Shown one piece after another: positions 27,337-36,383 of a DNA stretch of 64,000 nt; within the stretch, counting starts at the first letter, position 1, and each line of letters opens with the position of its first letter. Below the pieces are notes generated by a model. It searched no databases. It was not told the DNA's origin and was given only the letters and a program-made list of their open reading frames with translations. The translations under genes were made by a program, and so were the position numbers. This DNA is from Mariniblastus sp. (GTDB lineage Bacteria > Planctomycetota > Planctomycetia > Pirellulales > Pirellulaceae), in NCBI GenBank assembly GCA_028823415.1, contig JAPKBL010000007.1, forward strand, positions 1 through 64,000, given 5' to 3'.

Positions 27337-28770
27337 ATGAAAAAAATAAGGACTCAATATTCTAGCTTGAAACGCACATTGACAATTTGTTTGGGTTTCA
27401 TTTTCTGTCTTGTTGTTATGTTTTCCAATAACACGGCAATCGGCGACGACAAAAAACATTCGTCCAAAAAATCGCTTGATAAAAAGTTGAAAAAAAGTTT
27501 GAAACGAAATCATGTCGCCCCAATCGATCTCGGGCCAACGGCATCATTGGAAATGATTGAACTGGGTCAGGCATTGTTTTTTGATCCAATTTTGAGCGGA
27601 AACAGAGATACCGCCTGCAGTACTTGTCATTATCCGACAGTGGGGACAAGTGATCAATTATCCTTGGGCGTAGGGACTGGGACCATGAGTCCAGGCAAGG
27701 TCAGTTTTTTCAGAGAAAAAGGGCCTGACCGAATACATATACCTCGCAATGCGCCAGAGTTATTTAACAAGGGCTCGGTTCTTTGGACCTCTCAGTTTTG
27801 GGATAGTCGAGTCGCTTCAGCGTATGGTTCGATGTCATCTCCGGCCGGTTCTGATTTGCCGAGCGGTCTGACAACTCCCTTAGCGGTGCAGGCTATGTTT
27901 CCTGTAACCAGTGGTGATGAGATGCGGGGTTCGATAACCGATTTTTTTGACCCAGTTAAAAACAATGAAATTGCGGATCCAGCGCTCGATGGAGATCTGC
28001 CCGGGATCTGGAACGCGTTAATGCAACGGCTAACAAACATTGATGGTTATGCGAATCCAACAGACGGTTTGTTCGTCAAAGCGTTTGGAGAAGTACCTTC
28101 CAATCTGGGATTCGAAAGCGCGGCTACCGCGATGGCGGCTTTCGAGACATCTGCCTTCGGCTATGACGACAGTCCCTTTGATGAATATTTGAAAGGTGAC
28201 AGGGATGCGATGACAACCGCGCAAAAACGCGGCGCGATTTTGTTCTATGGAAAGCTAAAATGCTCGACTTGCCACTCTGGAACTTTAATGACGGATCAAA
28301 ACCACTACAACATCGGCGCACCGCAGTTCGGGCCCGGTAAAGATGAAACCGGCCTCGATTTAGGTAGATATTTGGTTACCGGTGATGAATCAGATCGATT
28401 CAAATTTAGAGTTCCTGGATTGCGAAATGTTACGCAAACTGCGCCATATCTACACAATGGAGCTTTTTACAGTCTTTCTGATGTAATCATGCATCACTTA
28501 GATGTAAAGAAAAGTTTGCGAAATTACGATCCCGTGGCAGAGCTGGTTCAAGGCCCTGAACTCTCCGATACCTACGTTGATGACCCAGATGTATTGAACG
28601 AACTCATCTATTCTTCTGATGTACGAAAGAAGAAAATCAAGAGTTCCGAAATGGCGGACTTGTTAGAATTTATGAATGCTCTTACGGCTCCGAACATTGG
28701 TGCTCGACTGGAATCCACGATTCCGTCAAGCGTACCGAGTGGTTTGCCGGTCGATGAATTTGATGAATAA
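27337..28770 (+). CDS. Di-heme cytochrome c peroxidase (CCP/MauG family)
   Basis: Start at the ATG at 27337 (477 residues). A signal peptide (about 10-36, ICLGFIFCLVVMFSN) is followed by a Lys-rich linker (about 40-58, with KKSLDKKLKKSLKRN). There are two c-type heme sites, CSTCH at about residue 94 and CSTCH at about 309, spaced as in the family. Other family blocks are LGQALFFDPILSGNRDTACS, RNAPELFNKG, LFYGKLKCSTCHSG, RVPGLRNVTQTAPYLHNG and MADLLEFMNAL. These enzymes act in the periplasm, using two hemes to reduce H2O2 with electrons from small cytochromes or copper proteins, or (MauG type) to oxidise a partner protein. It is monocistronic, with a strong terminator downstream. Confidence 0.93.
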   Translation: MKKIRTQYSSLKRTLTICLGFIFCLVVMFSNNTAIGDDKKHSSKKSLDKKLKKSLKRNHVAPIDLGPTASLEMIELGQALFFDPILSGNRDTACSTCHYPTVGTSDQLSLGVGTGTMSPGKVSFFREKGPDRIHIPRNAPELFNKGSVLWTSQFWDSRVASAYGSMSSPAGSDLPSGLTTPLAVQAMFPVTSGDEMRGSITDFFDPVKNNEIADPALDGDLPGIWNALMQRLTNIDGYANPTDGLFVKAFGEVPSNLGFESAATAMAAFETSAFGYDDSPFDEYLKGDRDAMTTAQKRGAILFYGKLKCSTCHSGTLMTDQNHYNIGAPQFGPGKDETGLDLGRYLVTGDESDRFKFRVPGLRNVTQTAPYLHNGAFYSLSDVIMHHLDVKKSLRNYDPVAELVQGPELSDTYVDDPDVLNELIYSSDVRKKKIKSSEMADLLEFMNALTAPNIGARLESTIPSSVPSGLPVDEFDE

Positions 28771-28816
28771 TTCGATTCGATATCCTGTCTAATCGGTAAG
28801 TTCGTTTGAATTTAAT

Positions 28817-28853
28817 AGCCGAGTTCCGAATAGAGCTCGGCTGTTAATTTTTA
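28817..28853 (+). terminator. Intrinsic terminator of the peroxidase gene
   Basis: AGCCGAGTTC (28817-28826) pairs with GAGCTCGGCT (28833-28842), ten pairs with one G-U, around a 6-nt loop. It is followed by GTTAATTTTT. It lies 47 bp after the peroxidase stop. Confidence 0.8.
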
Positions 28854-29003
28854 AAATGAAACCGGTTTGGGCCGTCTGAGTAAAAGGGCATTTCTTCGCC
28901 CCAAGTTTTCGCTGGGTGTGCTCTCTTAGCTGCGAATTTTCAAAAACTAAGCTACAATGATTCCACGTTTCAACAAATCGGTAAGCTTTGGTTTTAAATT
29001 GTT

Positions 29004-29984
29004 ATGAATTTTCGAATTTTTCAATGCACGGTTGTATTATTGCTTGGACTGTTTCTACCCAGTCAGTTTCAACCGACGGCGACAGCGGATACCACCGTGG
29101 AAATCAATCGCCTCAAGCCTGTGCGTGTTTTCATCCTCGCAGGACAGTCCAACATGGAGGGCGCGGGAGTGGTCAGTGCTCGAGCAAATCCGCGAAATAT
29201 GGGAAAAGGTACACTAGAGTATCTCGTTAAGAGCGACGACACCAAGGAGCGTTACAAACATACGGTTGATTCAAAGGGTGATTGGATCGTTCGTAGCGAT
29301 GTATTCATTTGGTATCTCGAGCGAAAGGGCGGTCTATCGGTTGGGTATGGAGCCAGAACCGATCGCATTGGTCCTGAGTTTCAATTTGGACATTTTCTCG
29401 GAGAGGCGTTTGACGAACCCGTCTTACTGATCAAGGTGGCGTGGGGTGGTAAGAGTCTCGCGAAAGATTTTCGACCGCCAAGCAGTGGTGGCGAAGTCGG
29501 CGTTTTTTATAAACAGATGTTGAATCACGTTGAATCCGTTCTGAAAAATATACCCGCTGATTTTCCAGAGCTAGCTAACCGAAAATACATTTTGAGCGGT
29601 TTTGGATGGCATCAGGGTTGGAACGATGGATGCGACAAAGAGCAAACAAGCGAGTATGAGTCCAATCTGGTCAATTTCATCAAAGATGTCCGGAAGGACC
29701 TAAACGCCCCCGATCTTCCGTTCGTGATCGCGAACAGTGGATTTGCCGGTTGGGATCAAAAAGTTGATCGACGACTGGAAATTATGAAAGCCCAGGCTGC
29801 TGCCGCAAATAACGTAGAATTTCGTGGGACCGTTAAATGTGTAGAAACTCGAGATTTTTATCGAGCCGAAGACGTCTCTCCGTCTCGTCAGCGTTACCAT
29901 TGGAATGGCAATGCGGAAACTTATTTCTTGATTGGCGACGCGATGGGGCAGTCAATGTTTCAATTAGTAAATCAAGCAGATTAG
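29004..29984 (+). CDS. Secreted SASA-domain carbohydrate esterase
   Basis: A 326-residue protein with a signal peptide (CTVVLLLGLFLPSQF). The domain is the sialate O-acetylesterase/CE6-like SGNH fold: VFILAGQSNMEG (about residues 42-53, nucleophile Ser in GQSN), LIKVAWGGKSLAKDF, FGWHQGWNDGC (about 200-210), and a C-terminal RYHWNGNAETYFLIGDAMG (about 297-315) carrying the catalytic His. Such esterases remove acetyl groups from xylan, sialic acid or other glycans. Export and the nearby sulfatases suggest de-esterification of environmental polysaccharide. The following lipid-kinase gene is 91 bp away on the same strand, but a shared operon is uncertain. Confidence 0.88.
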   Translation: MNFRIFQCTVVLLLGLFLPSQFQPTATADTTVEINRLKPVRVFILAGQSNMEGAGVVSARANPRNMGKGTLEYLVKSDDTKERYKHTVDSKGDWIVRSDVFIWYLERKGGLSVGYGARTDRIGPEFQFGHFLGEAFDEPVLLIKVAWGGKSLAKDFRPPSSGGEVGVFYKQMLNHVESVLKNIPADFPELANRKYILSGFGWHQGWNDGCDKEQTSEYESNLVNFIKDVRKDLNAPDLPFVIANSGFAGWDQKVDRRLEIMKAQAAAANNVEFRGTVKCVETRDFYRAEDVSPSRQRYHWNGNAETYFLIGDAMGQSMFQLVNQAD

Positions 29985-30075
29985 CTCGGATTTACAGTTG
30001 GTGATTTGAAAAAACAAGCATGGACCGTCGCTGTTAATTCATTAGCCAGGCAGAACATTGTTTGGCGATTTTTGA

Positions 30076-31023
30076 ATGGCAGGATTTGCAAGTCTTGGGA
30101 GAGATATTTTGAACAGCGAGAACTGTCGAAAATTTTGTTTAGTAGTCAACCCATACGGGGGCAAAAAAAAAGGATTGGCAATTCTCGAACAAATTAAGCC
30201 GATTTTTCATTCAGCTAATATTGAGCTCGAGATCATACAAACCACGCACCCTCAGCACGCCTTTGAGGTAGCGAATTCCAATTCGTTTAAAGGTATTGAG
30301 GGTCTGATCGTGATCGGTGGTGACGGCACGATTCATGAAGTCGTTAATGGAATGATGACCAGAGCGGATAAGAAGGCGTTTCCGCTTGGGTTAATTCCCG
30401 GGGGTTCCGGGAATTCTTTTCTTACTGATTTGGAAATGCTCGATCCAATGAAGGCTGCGGAGATGATCGTCAAAGGTAATCGTCGAAAAATCGACCTTGC
30501 CAAAGTCGAGTTGGGCAGCCAAACTATTTTTGCGTTTAACATCGTTGGGTGGGGGTTGGTGACGGATGTCAACGTCCGCGCTGAGCAATTCCGCTGGATG
30601 GGCCCGATGCGCTATACTGTTGCGAGCCTAGTCGAGTTATTCCTCGCGAAAAAAAGAAGGGGCAAACTCACTTTCAACGATTGTGTGCTCATCGAAGATT
30701 TTTGTTTTGTCCTCGCCTGCAACACGATGCATACCGCAAAACGGATGAAAATGGCGCCTCATGCAACCCTCGACGACGGATTGATCGATCTGATTGTCGT
30801 GAAACACGGACCAAGCACCTTCAAGATGCTCTCTCTATTTTCAAAGCTGCATGACGGCACTTATCTTAAGGATCCGGCGGTCGAATACTATCAAGTCAAA
30901 GAGTTCGAGTTAAAACCGGAGTTAGATGGGCCTCTCAATATCGATGGCGAATTGATTGGCGATACGCCGGTTCGGGTCGTGATGAATCCGTCCGCATTCG
31001 AAGTGTATTCGGATCCGAAGTAA
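30076..31023 (+). CDS. Diacylglycerol/sphingosine kinase-family lipid kinase
   Basis: A 315-residue cytosolic or peripheral membrane protein. The N-terminal catalytic domain has CLVVNPYGGKKKG (about 21-33), IVIGGDGTIHEVVNGMM (about 77-93, the GGDGT ATP site) and LGLIPGGSGNSF (about 104-115). The C-terminal beta-sandwich ends DGPLNIDGELIGDTPVRV. It phosphorylates a lipid hydroxyl (diacylglycerol, sphingoid base or similar) with ATP. The GGSGNSF motif, against GTxNDF in many bacterial DgkB/YegS enzymes, leans toward the sphingosine/ceramide-kinase side, though that is weak evidence. The ATG at 30076 lacks a good ribosome-binding site; later TTG starts are possible. Confidence 0.88.
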   Translation: MAGFASLGRDILNSENCRKFCLVVNPYGGKKKGLAILEQIKPIFHSANIELEIIQTTHPQHAFEVANSNSFKGIEGLIVIGGDGTIHEVVNGMMTRADKKAFPLGLIPGGSGNSFLTDLEMLDPMKAAEMIVKGNRRKIDLAKVELGSQTIFAFNIVGWGLVTDVNVRAEQFRWMGPMRYTVASLVELFLAKKRRGKLTFNDCVLIEDFCFVLACNTMHTAKRMKMAPHATLDDGLIDLIVVKHGPSTFKMLSLFSKLHDGTYLKDPAVEYYQVKEFELKPELDGPLNIDGELIGDTPVRVVMNPSAFEVYSDPK

Positions 31024-31085
31024 ATTATTAATCGACCCCTTACAAGTTGGTAAATCTAGCAATCAGAAGATTGCCGTTTGGAGAA

Positions 31086-32684
31086 TCACTTCAAAGGGCC
31101 GGCTAGCGGTGGCTTTTCAAAAAACTCACCTTCGTCGATCATCCGAGGATCCAGAGTGGATTCAAGCGTCGATATCAGTCTTCGCTTGAGCGTGGATTTG
31201 ACGTTTTGATATTTACGAAGAGCTGCGACGTTTACCATCTGGTGGGGATCGTTTTTGAGATCATATAGCTCCTCCATGGGACGTCTTCCGTATGCGTTTT
31301 CATAATACGGTTTTACATCGGGCCGATTTCGATTCGATACAATCCATGCCTTGGTCGGCCCTGCGTCCTCGTCGGCAAGTGTGCAAAATGTGTTATTGGT
31401 AAGGCGATCTATGGTCGGTTCTGAACTGCCTTCGTCAAGGTTTTTCGGATCTCCCAAAGGGTATCGGTCCGGCTTGAAATTGATGATGTAGAGATAGTCT
31501 TTGTTTCGAATTGCTCGCTGTGGATATGGTAAGTTTCCCGCTCGCGCACCAGCGACGTGTCGTTCGCGACCGGAAAAGACTTCCGTCCGCGTTGGATCAA
31601 CTAATCCCGATTCGTTGGAGGTTAAGGTGGGCCAAAGGGATTTCCCGGTCATGACATCTGGGATTTTAGTTTTTCCGGCCGCTAAAAACGTGGGTGCTAA
31701 ATCTGGCAGTGATGTAAAATCCTGAACGACACGCCCACCCCTGACATTGGGGCCCGCGATGCACAGAGAGACCCGCGTGCCGAAATCGTATAAGTTGCAT
31801 TTGCCGTGTGGAAATCCAGCCGGGCCGTGATCACCAGAGACAACAATTAGAGTGTTGTTATAAACTCCCGCAACTTTCAGCTCGTCGATTAAAATTCCCA
31901 GTGCCGTGTCGAAGGCATTCACTTCTCCAAGGTAATCTGCGAAATCTTGGCGGACTTCTGGCACGTCCGGAAGGAATTGCGGCAATTTGCCCTTCAATAG
32001 ATCCGGATCAATCTTCCACAGGCGTTTGCCCGACCCTTTTGTCCATTTTCGATGCACATTGGTTGGCCCGAACCAGTACGCAAATGGTTTTCCTTCTGTT
32101 TCGTCGAGCATGTTACGAAAATTTTTACGGACCTCCTTGAGAAGTAATAATTTAGAATCGGTTTCTGTTTGACCAGAATCCAAGGCGCTCGTTACGTATT
32201 GCGAGAATTGATTGAACTGCCGACCTGCACCGGAATAACTGTTTTTCTTGGCTCCGAATGGCGCATCTTTTGGCGTGCCGGGGGACCAAACTTTCCAAGT
32301 GTAACCAATGTGGTAACCATTAGATTGAAGCAATAAAGGCCACGATGGAATCTGACTGTCCCAAACCGCACCTTGAAGGATCGCCCCGCGGCCGGTTCGC
32401 CAGAAATGCTGTCCCGACAAGATTGAGCTCCGGCAAGGCGTGCATGAGGGAGCATTGACAAAAGCATTTGAAAACAACACGCCTTGTTTGGCGAGCCGAT
32501 CGAAATTGGGTGTCTGAGCAACATCGTTTTCCGTTCCCGGACCATCGACTTCAGCATAAACGCTGGCGTGCCGTCCCCAATCGTCGGCAAATGCAAAGAC
32601 AATGTTAGGTCGCTGATCTGCAAGAGAGTTGGAACCAATTCCTGAAAGAACTAAAAAAGCTATTGTTGTCCATTCATTCTTCAT
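31086..32684 (-). CDS. Secreted sulfatase (motif CTPCR)
   Basis: Start chosen at the ATG at 32684 (532 residues). Upstream in-frame ATGs would add up to 26 residues, but MKNEWTTIAFLVLSGIGSNS is a good signal peptide and AAGG lies 7 nt before. Family S1 sulfatase: RPNIVFAFADDWG (metal Asp pair), then the formylglycine site CTPCRSSILSGQ (Cys81), WKVWSPG, HRKWTKG, VVSGDHGPAGFPHGK (metal Asp-His) and a C-terminal RPMEELYDLKNDP. The residue after the motif Pro is Cys rather than Ser, an uncommon variant. It cleaves sulfate esters, probably on polysaccharide, after formylglycine maturation. It is divergent from the next sulfatase, with a 130-bp shared promoter region. Confidence 0.93.
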   Translation of the reverse strand: MKNEWTTIAFLVLSGIGSNSLADQRPNIVFAFADDWGRHASVYAEVDGPGTENDVAQTPNFDRLAKQGVLFSNAFVNAPSCTPCRSSILSGQHFWRTGRGAILQGAVWDSQIPSWPLLLQSNGYHIGYTWKVWSPGTPKDAPFGAKKNSYSGAGRQFNQFSQYVTSALDSGQTETDSKLLLLKEVRKNFRNMLDETEGKPFAYWFGPTNVHRKWTKGSGKRLWKIDPDLLKGKLPQFLPDVPEVRQDFADYLGEVNAFDTALGILIDELKVAGVYNNTLIVVSGDHGPAGFPHGKCNLYDFGTRVSLCIAGPNVRGGRVVQDFTSLPDLAPTFLAAGKTKIPDVMTGKSLWPTLTSNESGLVDPTRTEVFSGRERHVAGARAGNLPYPQRAIRNKDYLYIINFKPDRYPLGDPKNLDEGSSEPTIDRLTNNTFCTLADEDAGPTKAWIVSNRNRPDVKPYYENAYGRRPMEELYDLKNDPHQMVNVAALRKYQNVKSTLKRRLISTLESTLDPRMIDEGEFFEKPPLAGPLK

Positions 32685-32814
32685 TTTTTGCCTTGGTTTT
32701 TCTCTTTGGTCACCAGTCATTTCCCGATTCATTAAAATATCATTCGGCTTCCGTGGAGGCAAGCAATTCGGTCAATTAATGGCGATGGACGGACTTAGCC
32801 GGTAGACTGGATCA

Positions 32815-34338
32815 ATGCAGGGATTCCAGACACACATTGGCAATCCACGATGGAAGATTAATTACTTAAGGAATAAAAATTTGTTACGTCATATAAAATC
32901 TCAATTTAAATTGATCTTCACGCTTACTGTATTAGTAGTAACGATGCTTGGCGGCGAGGCTTTGGTTTTGGGACAAACTGATTCCCGTCCCAATATCGTT
33001 TTCTTTTTCGCCGACGATCAAAGAAATGATACTCTTGGCTGCGCGGGACATCCCATTGTAAAAACCCCGACGATCGATGGATTGGCAAAACAGGGCGTAA
33101 TGTTTGAGAACTGCCTGGTCAGTCATTCGATTTGTTGGGTAAGTCGAACGACAATACTTTCAGGATTGACCGCTCGCAGTTTCGGTAGCAACGCCGTAGC
33201 CGATAAAGCGAAGGCGAGCGCTGTGGAAACTCTCTATTCCGACATTCTTAGAAAGGCCGGTTACCGGACTGGCTATTATGGCAAGTGGCATGCCAAGATG
33301 CCTCAAGGCTATCGTCCATCCGACCATTTTGACGAGTTCGAAAAAATTGGTCGCAACCCATTTTTTAAAAAAATGCCAGACGGTTCAACAAGGCATGAAA
33401 CTGAGGTGATTGTCGATCGTGGGATTGAATTCCTGAAAAACCGTCCCGATGAAAAGCCATTTGCCCTGAATATGTGGTTCAATGCCTCGCATGCAGAGGA
33501 CGGAGATAAGCGACCGGGGATTGGACATTTTCCCTGGCCGCATGCGGTGGATGGGATGTACGAAGATATTCAAGTGCCACCACCGCGTCTTAACGATCCA
33601 AGCATTTTTGAAAGTCAGCCCGATTTTTTGAAACAGTCAATCAACCGTGAACGGTTTTTTTGGCGATGGGATACGCCAGAGAAGTATCAAACGAACATCC
33701 GTGCGTACTATCGAATGATATCCGGTATTGATCATGCGATGGGTCGCTTCTTGAAAGCGTTGAAGTCCGAGGGCCTGGATCAAAACACAATCATCGTTTA
33801 CTCAGGCGACAACGGTTATTATTTAGGTGATCGAGGTTTCGCCGGAAAGTGGTCGCATTATGAGCAATCTCTACGCGTTCCTTTAATCATCTATGATCCA
33901 CGGCTGCCGGCGGAAGATCGCGGTCGGATTGTCGAGGAAACTGCGCTCAACCTTGATTTTCCGCCGACGTTCCTCGAGTGGGCTGGGGCCGAAATTCCAA
34001 AACGCTATCAGGGGCGAAGTCTTGTTTCACTGATCAATGGAAACACAGACAAGCCCTGGCGGTCCGACACTTTCCATGAGCATCTGGCGGTTCGTTCTCG
34101 CCAACCCGCGTTTGAAAGCATCCGAGAGGGCCGATACAAATATGTCCGTTATTTTGACGAGTCACCGGCTTATGAATTTCTACACGATTTGGAGAACGAT
34201 CCCGACGAGTTGCAAAATTTGGCAGGCGATCCAAATTTCCAAGACGAATTGGAAAGATTGCGAACACGCTGCCGGCAACGTGTCGACGAATTGGGTGGCC
34301 CAGTGATTCCACTGGAAAAGAATGGTGCGCCGAATTGA
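32815..34338 (+). CDS. Secreted sulfatase (motif CWVSR)
   Basis: A 507-residue S1 sulfatase. The ATG at 32815 leaves a long N-terminus before a hydrophobic signal segment (about 31-53, LIFTLTVLVVTMLGG), so the true start may be a downstream TTG near 32881. Motifs: RPNIVFFFADDQRND, CWVSRTTILSGL (Cys107), GYYGKWHAKMPQGY, VYSGDNGYYLGDRGFAGKW and a C-terminal YEFLHDLENDPDELQNLA. The usual C-x-P-x-R has Val in place of Pro, as in some substrate-specific S1 subfamilies. It is likely extracytoplasmic and active on sulfated glycan. It is convergent with the next sulfatase, with only 1 bp between the two genes' ends. Confidence 0.92.
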   Translation: MQGFQTHIGNPRWKINYLRNKNLLRHIKSQFKLIFTLTVLVVTMLGGEALVLGQTDSRPNIVFFFADDQRNDTLGCAGHPIVKTPTIDGLAKQGVMFENCLVSHSICWVSRTTILSGLTARSFGSNAVADKAKASAVETLYSDILRKAGYRTGYYGKWHAKMPQGYRPSDHFDEFEKIGRNPFFKKMPDGSTRHETEVIVDRGIEFLKNRPDEKPFALNMWFNASHAEDGDKRPGIGHFPWPHAVDGMYEDIQVPPPRLNDPSIFESQPDFLKQSINRERFFWRWDTPEKYQTNIRAYYRMISGIDHAMGRFLKALKSEGLDQNTIIVYSGDNGYYLGDRGFAGKWSHYEQSLRVPLIIYDPRLPAEDRGRIVEETALNLDFPPTFLEWAGAEIPKRYQGRSLVSLINGNTDKPWRSDTFHEHLAVRSRQPAFESIREGRYKYVRYFDESPAYEFLHDLENDPDELQNLAGDPNFQDELERLRTRCRQRVDELGGPVIPLEKNGAPN

Positions 34339-34339
34339 A

Positions 34340-36226
34340 TTAAGGATGTTCCAGATGGAGATTGGCTTCGCGAATCCAGTCGATCTCCACCGTGGCATTC
34401 TCGTCGCCCGAAAAATGAAACTTAATTGTATCTAGTTCGGGATGTTTTTTCCAAAGTGCGGCAAGCGGAATTTCTAACGTGGAATAGTCTTGAGATGGTT
34501 TTATCAGAAACGCATCGGAAATTTTTGTCTGATTTCCGAATACGGTCATCGAGACGTCAACGCTGGATCGGATTGCAATGACAATCGATTTGTTCTTTTC
34601 TGGCGTCAGTTTCAATCCTGCACGCACAATGGATCCCACACCGGTGATTAGATCGAATTCTAATGAGCCTTGACTGCCACAAATGTTGGTTAGTTTGCCA
34701 AGTGGTTTCCAGCCTTCGGTTTGCCATCCCCCGCAATTGAATTCAAATTGAAGTTTTCCATCATCCGGTTTTCGCTGATTAAGCAGTTCCCAATCGTCGG
34801 ACAGTCCATCGCCATCGTTGTCCGAGCGAATGGCTTCGTATTCAGAATTCACTCCCCTGCCCCATTTTTTATTGTCGGCCATTCTCAATTCAACCGGCGG
34901 CTCTTCACCCGCGCCAGTATCGCCACTCGCTAACCAGCCATTGAGTAATTTACGGTGTCGCTTGAGCTCCGTCGTCAAACGCGGATCGTCAACAAGATTT
35001 ATTAATTGAGCAGGGTCGTTCACGATATCGTAAAGCTCTTCCGCCGGCCTTTCGCCGAAATATATTTTGGCGAGCGCAGGATCTAATGTTCGATCAGCAT
35101 AGGCATCTCTGATATTTTTCACAAAGTCTTTTGAATCTCGATACTGTGGTTGGAGGAGGACTCGGTCGAGCATGAAATTTCGTGTGTAACGAAATCGATC
35201 GGTTCGAATACTTCGAATGCGGTCAATGGTTTGATCACACCGGTCGCGGGCGGTGGCGACAAACTCTCGAGGAACAAATTTTTCAGAGAACAAGTCTTGG
35301 CCTTCCATCCACACTGGTTGTTTGATCCCGGCCCAAGCCAAAGTGGTGGCGGAAAGGTCGAGCATCGAGACAAGATCGTCACGAACCGAGGGGGCCGGCA
35401 CCCAGGGATCTGGGCCTGAAATGATGAAAGGAACGTGGGAGCCACCTTCGGTGGGTTGCTGTTTATGACGAACGAGATTGTTTGCGCCGTGGTCTGAAAA
35501 ATAAACCACAATGGTGGAATCTATAAGATTGTCAGCTTCAAGCCTTTTAAGTATTTTATCGATGGTGCCGTCGTCCATCCTTGCTGAATCGAAGTGTTCC
35601 GCAACAACCTCTCGGTAAATTTCATTTTGCGGATAATCTCCGGGAATAGTTACTGAGTTGCGGTCTGTTTTGTCTTCAAACTTAGTGGTGTTGATCTTAC
35701 CACCCTTCAGTTGAATTTGCCCAAAAAACGGTTTCCCTTTTGGTCCAGCTCTCCAAGGCGTCAATCGCTCTGTCTTTGGAATGTCGGAAAAGACACCAGC
35801 ATGTTCGAAGTTATAATCCGTTTTTCCAACGTTGAAACAAAAATACCCCTCGGCCTTCATTAGATCGGCAATCGTACACATTCCCTCCGGTAGTGAACGC
35901 GATGCAGCGCCACGCCCAGACCGGTGTTCGTGTGCCCCGAAACGAATTTGATTTGCCCCGGTGATCATGGCGGATCGGCAGATGGAGCAAACGGGTGCAG
36001 GCACAAAGGCACGCGAAAACCGAACACCGGCAGCAGCCATTTTATCGATGGTAGGCGTATGTCCTTTTTGGATTTCATAACCATAGCAACCCAGCCAGGG
36101 CGAAAGGTCTTCTTGAAACAGCCATAAAATGTTGGGCTGTTTTTCTGATTCGGTTGCCTGGGCGTTAAGTGGGCAAATAACCAAATTAGCCAACGCGATT
36201 AAAAAATATAAATGGAGATTCTGCAT
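34340..36226 (-). CDS. Secreted sulfatase (motif CSICR) with C-terminal calcium-loop and beta module
   Basis: A 628-residue protein with signal peptide MQNLHLYFLIALANLVICPL. Sulfatase domain about 28-460: PNILWLFQEDLSPWLG, CSICRSAMITG (Cys80, with Ile in the usual Pro position), VGKTDYNF, VVYFSDHGANNLVRHK and AEELYDIVNDPAQLINL. Near residue 465 is an EF-hand-like loop DNDGDGLSDDWE. A roughly 140-residue beta-rich module of carbohydrate-binding character follows (LQFEFNCGGWQTEGWKPLG). The QEDLSPWLG/CSICR variant is typical of planctomycete heparan- or glucosamine-sulfatase-like branches, but substrate cannot be read off. The end abuts the convergent sulfatase at 34338. Confidence 0.92.
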   Translation of the reverse strand: MQNLHLYFLIALANLVICPLNAQATESEKQPNILWLFQEDLSPWLGCYGYEIQKGHTPTIDKMAAAGVRFSRAFVPAPVCSICRSAMITGANQIRFGAHEHRSGRGAASRSLPEGMCTIADLMKAEGYFCFNVGKTDYNFEHAGVFSDIPKTERLTPWRAGPKGKPFFGQIQLKGGKINTTKFEDKTDRNSVTIPGDYPQNEIYREVVAEHFDSARMDDGTIDKILKRLEADNLIDSTIVVYFSDHGANNLVRHKQQPTEGGSHVPFIISGPDPWVPAPSVRDDLVSMLDLSATTLAWAGIKQPVWMEGQDLFSEKFVPREFVATARDRCDQTIDRIRSIRTDRFRYTRNFMLDRVLLQPQYRDSKDFVKNIRDAYADRTLDPALAKIYFGERPAEELYDIVNDPAQLINLVDDPRLTTELKRHRKLLNGWLASGDTGAGEEPPVELRMADNKKWGRGVNSEYEAIRSDNDGDGLSDDWELLNQRKPDDGKLQFEFNCGGWQTEGWKPLGKLTNICGSQGSLEFDLITGVGSIVRAGLKLTPEKNKSIVIAIRSSVDVSMTVFGNQTKISDAFLIKPSQDYSTLEIPLAALWKKHPELDTIKFHFSGDENATVEIDWIREANLHLEHP

Positions 36227-36383
36227 GAGTTGCCTTTTTTTGCGAACGTCTCAATGGGTTTCTGGGCACTGCTGATCAAGGGATTCAATAACTAGGGGTT
36301 CAATTAAACGGATCGCCAATTTCCAATCATAAATTGGAGACTAGGAAAGTTGTAAGGAATCATGCATCGCCGCTTGCCGGTGG

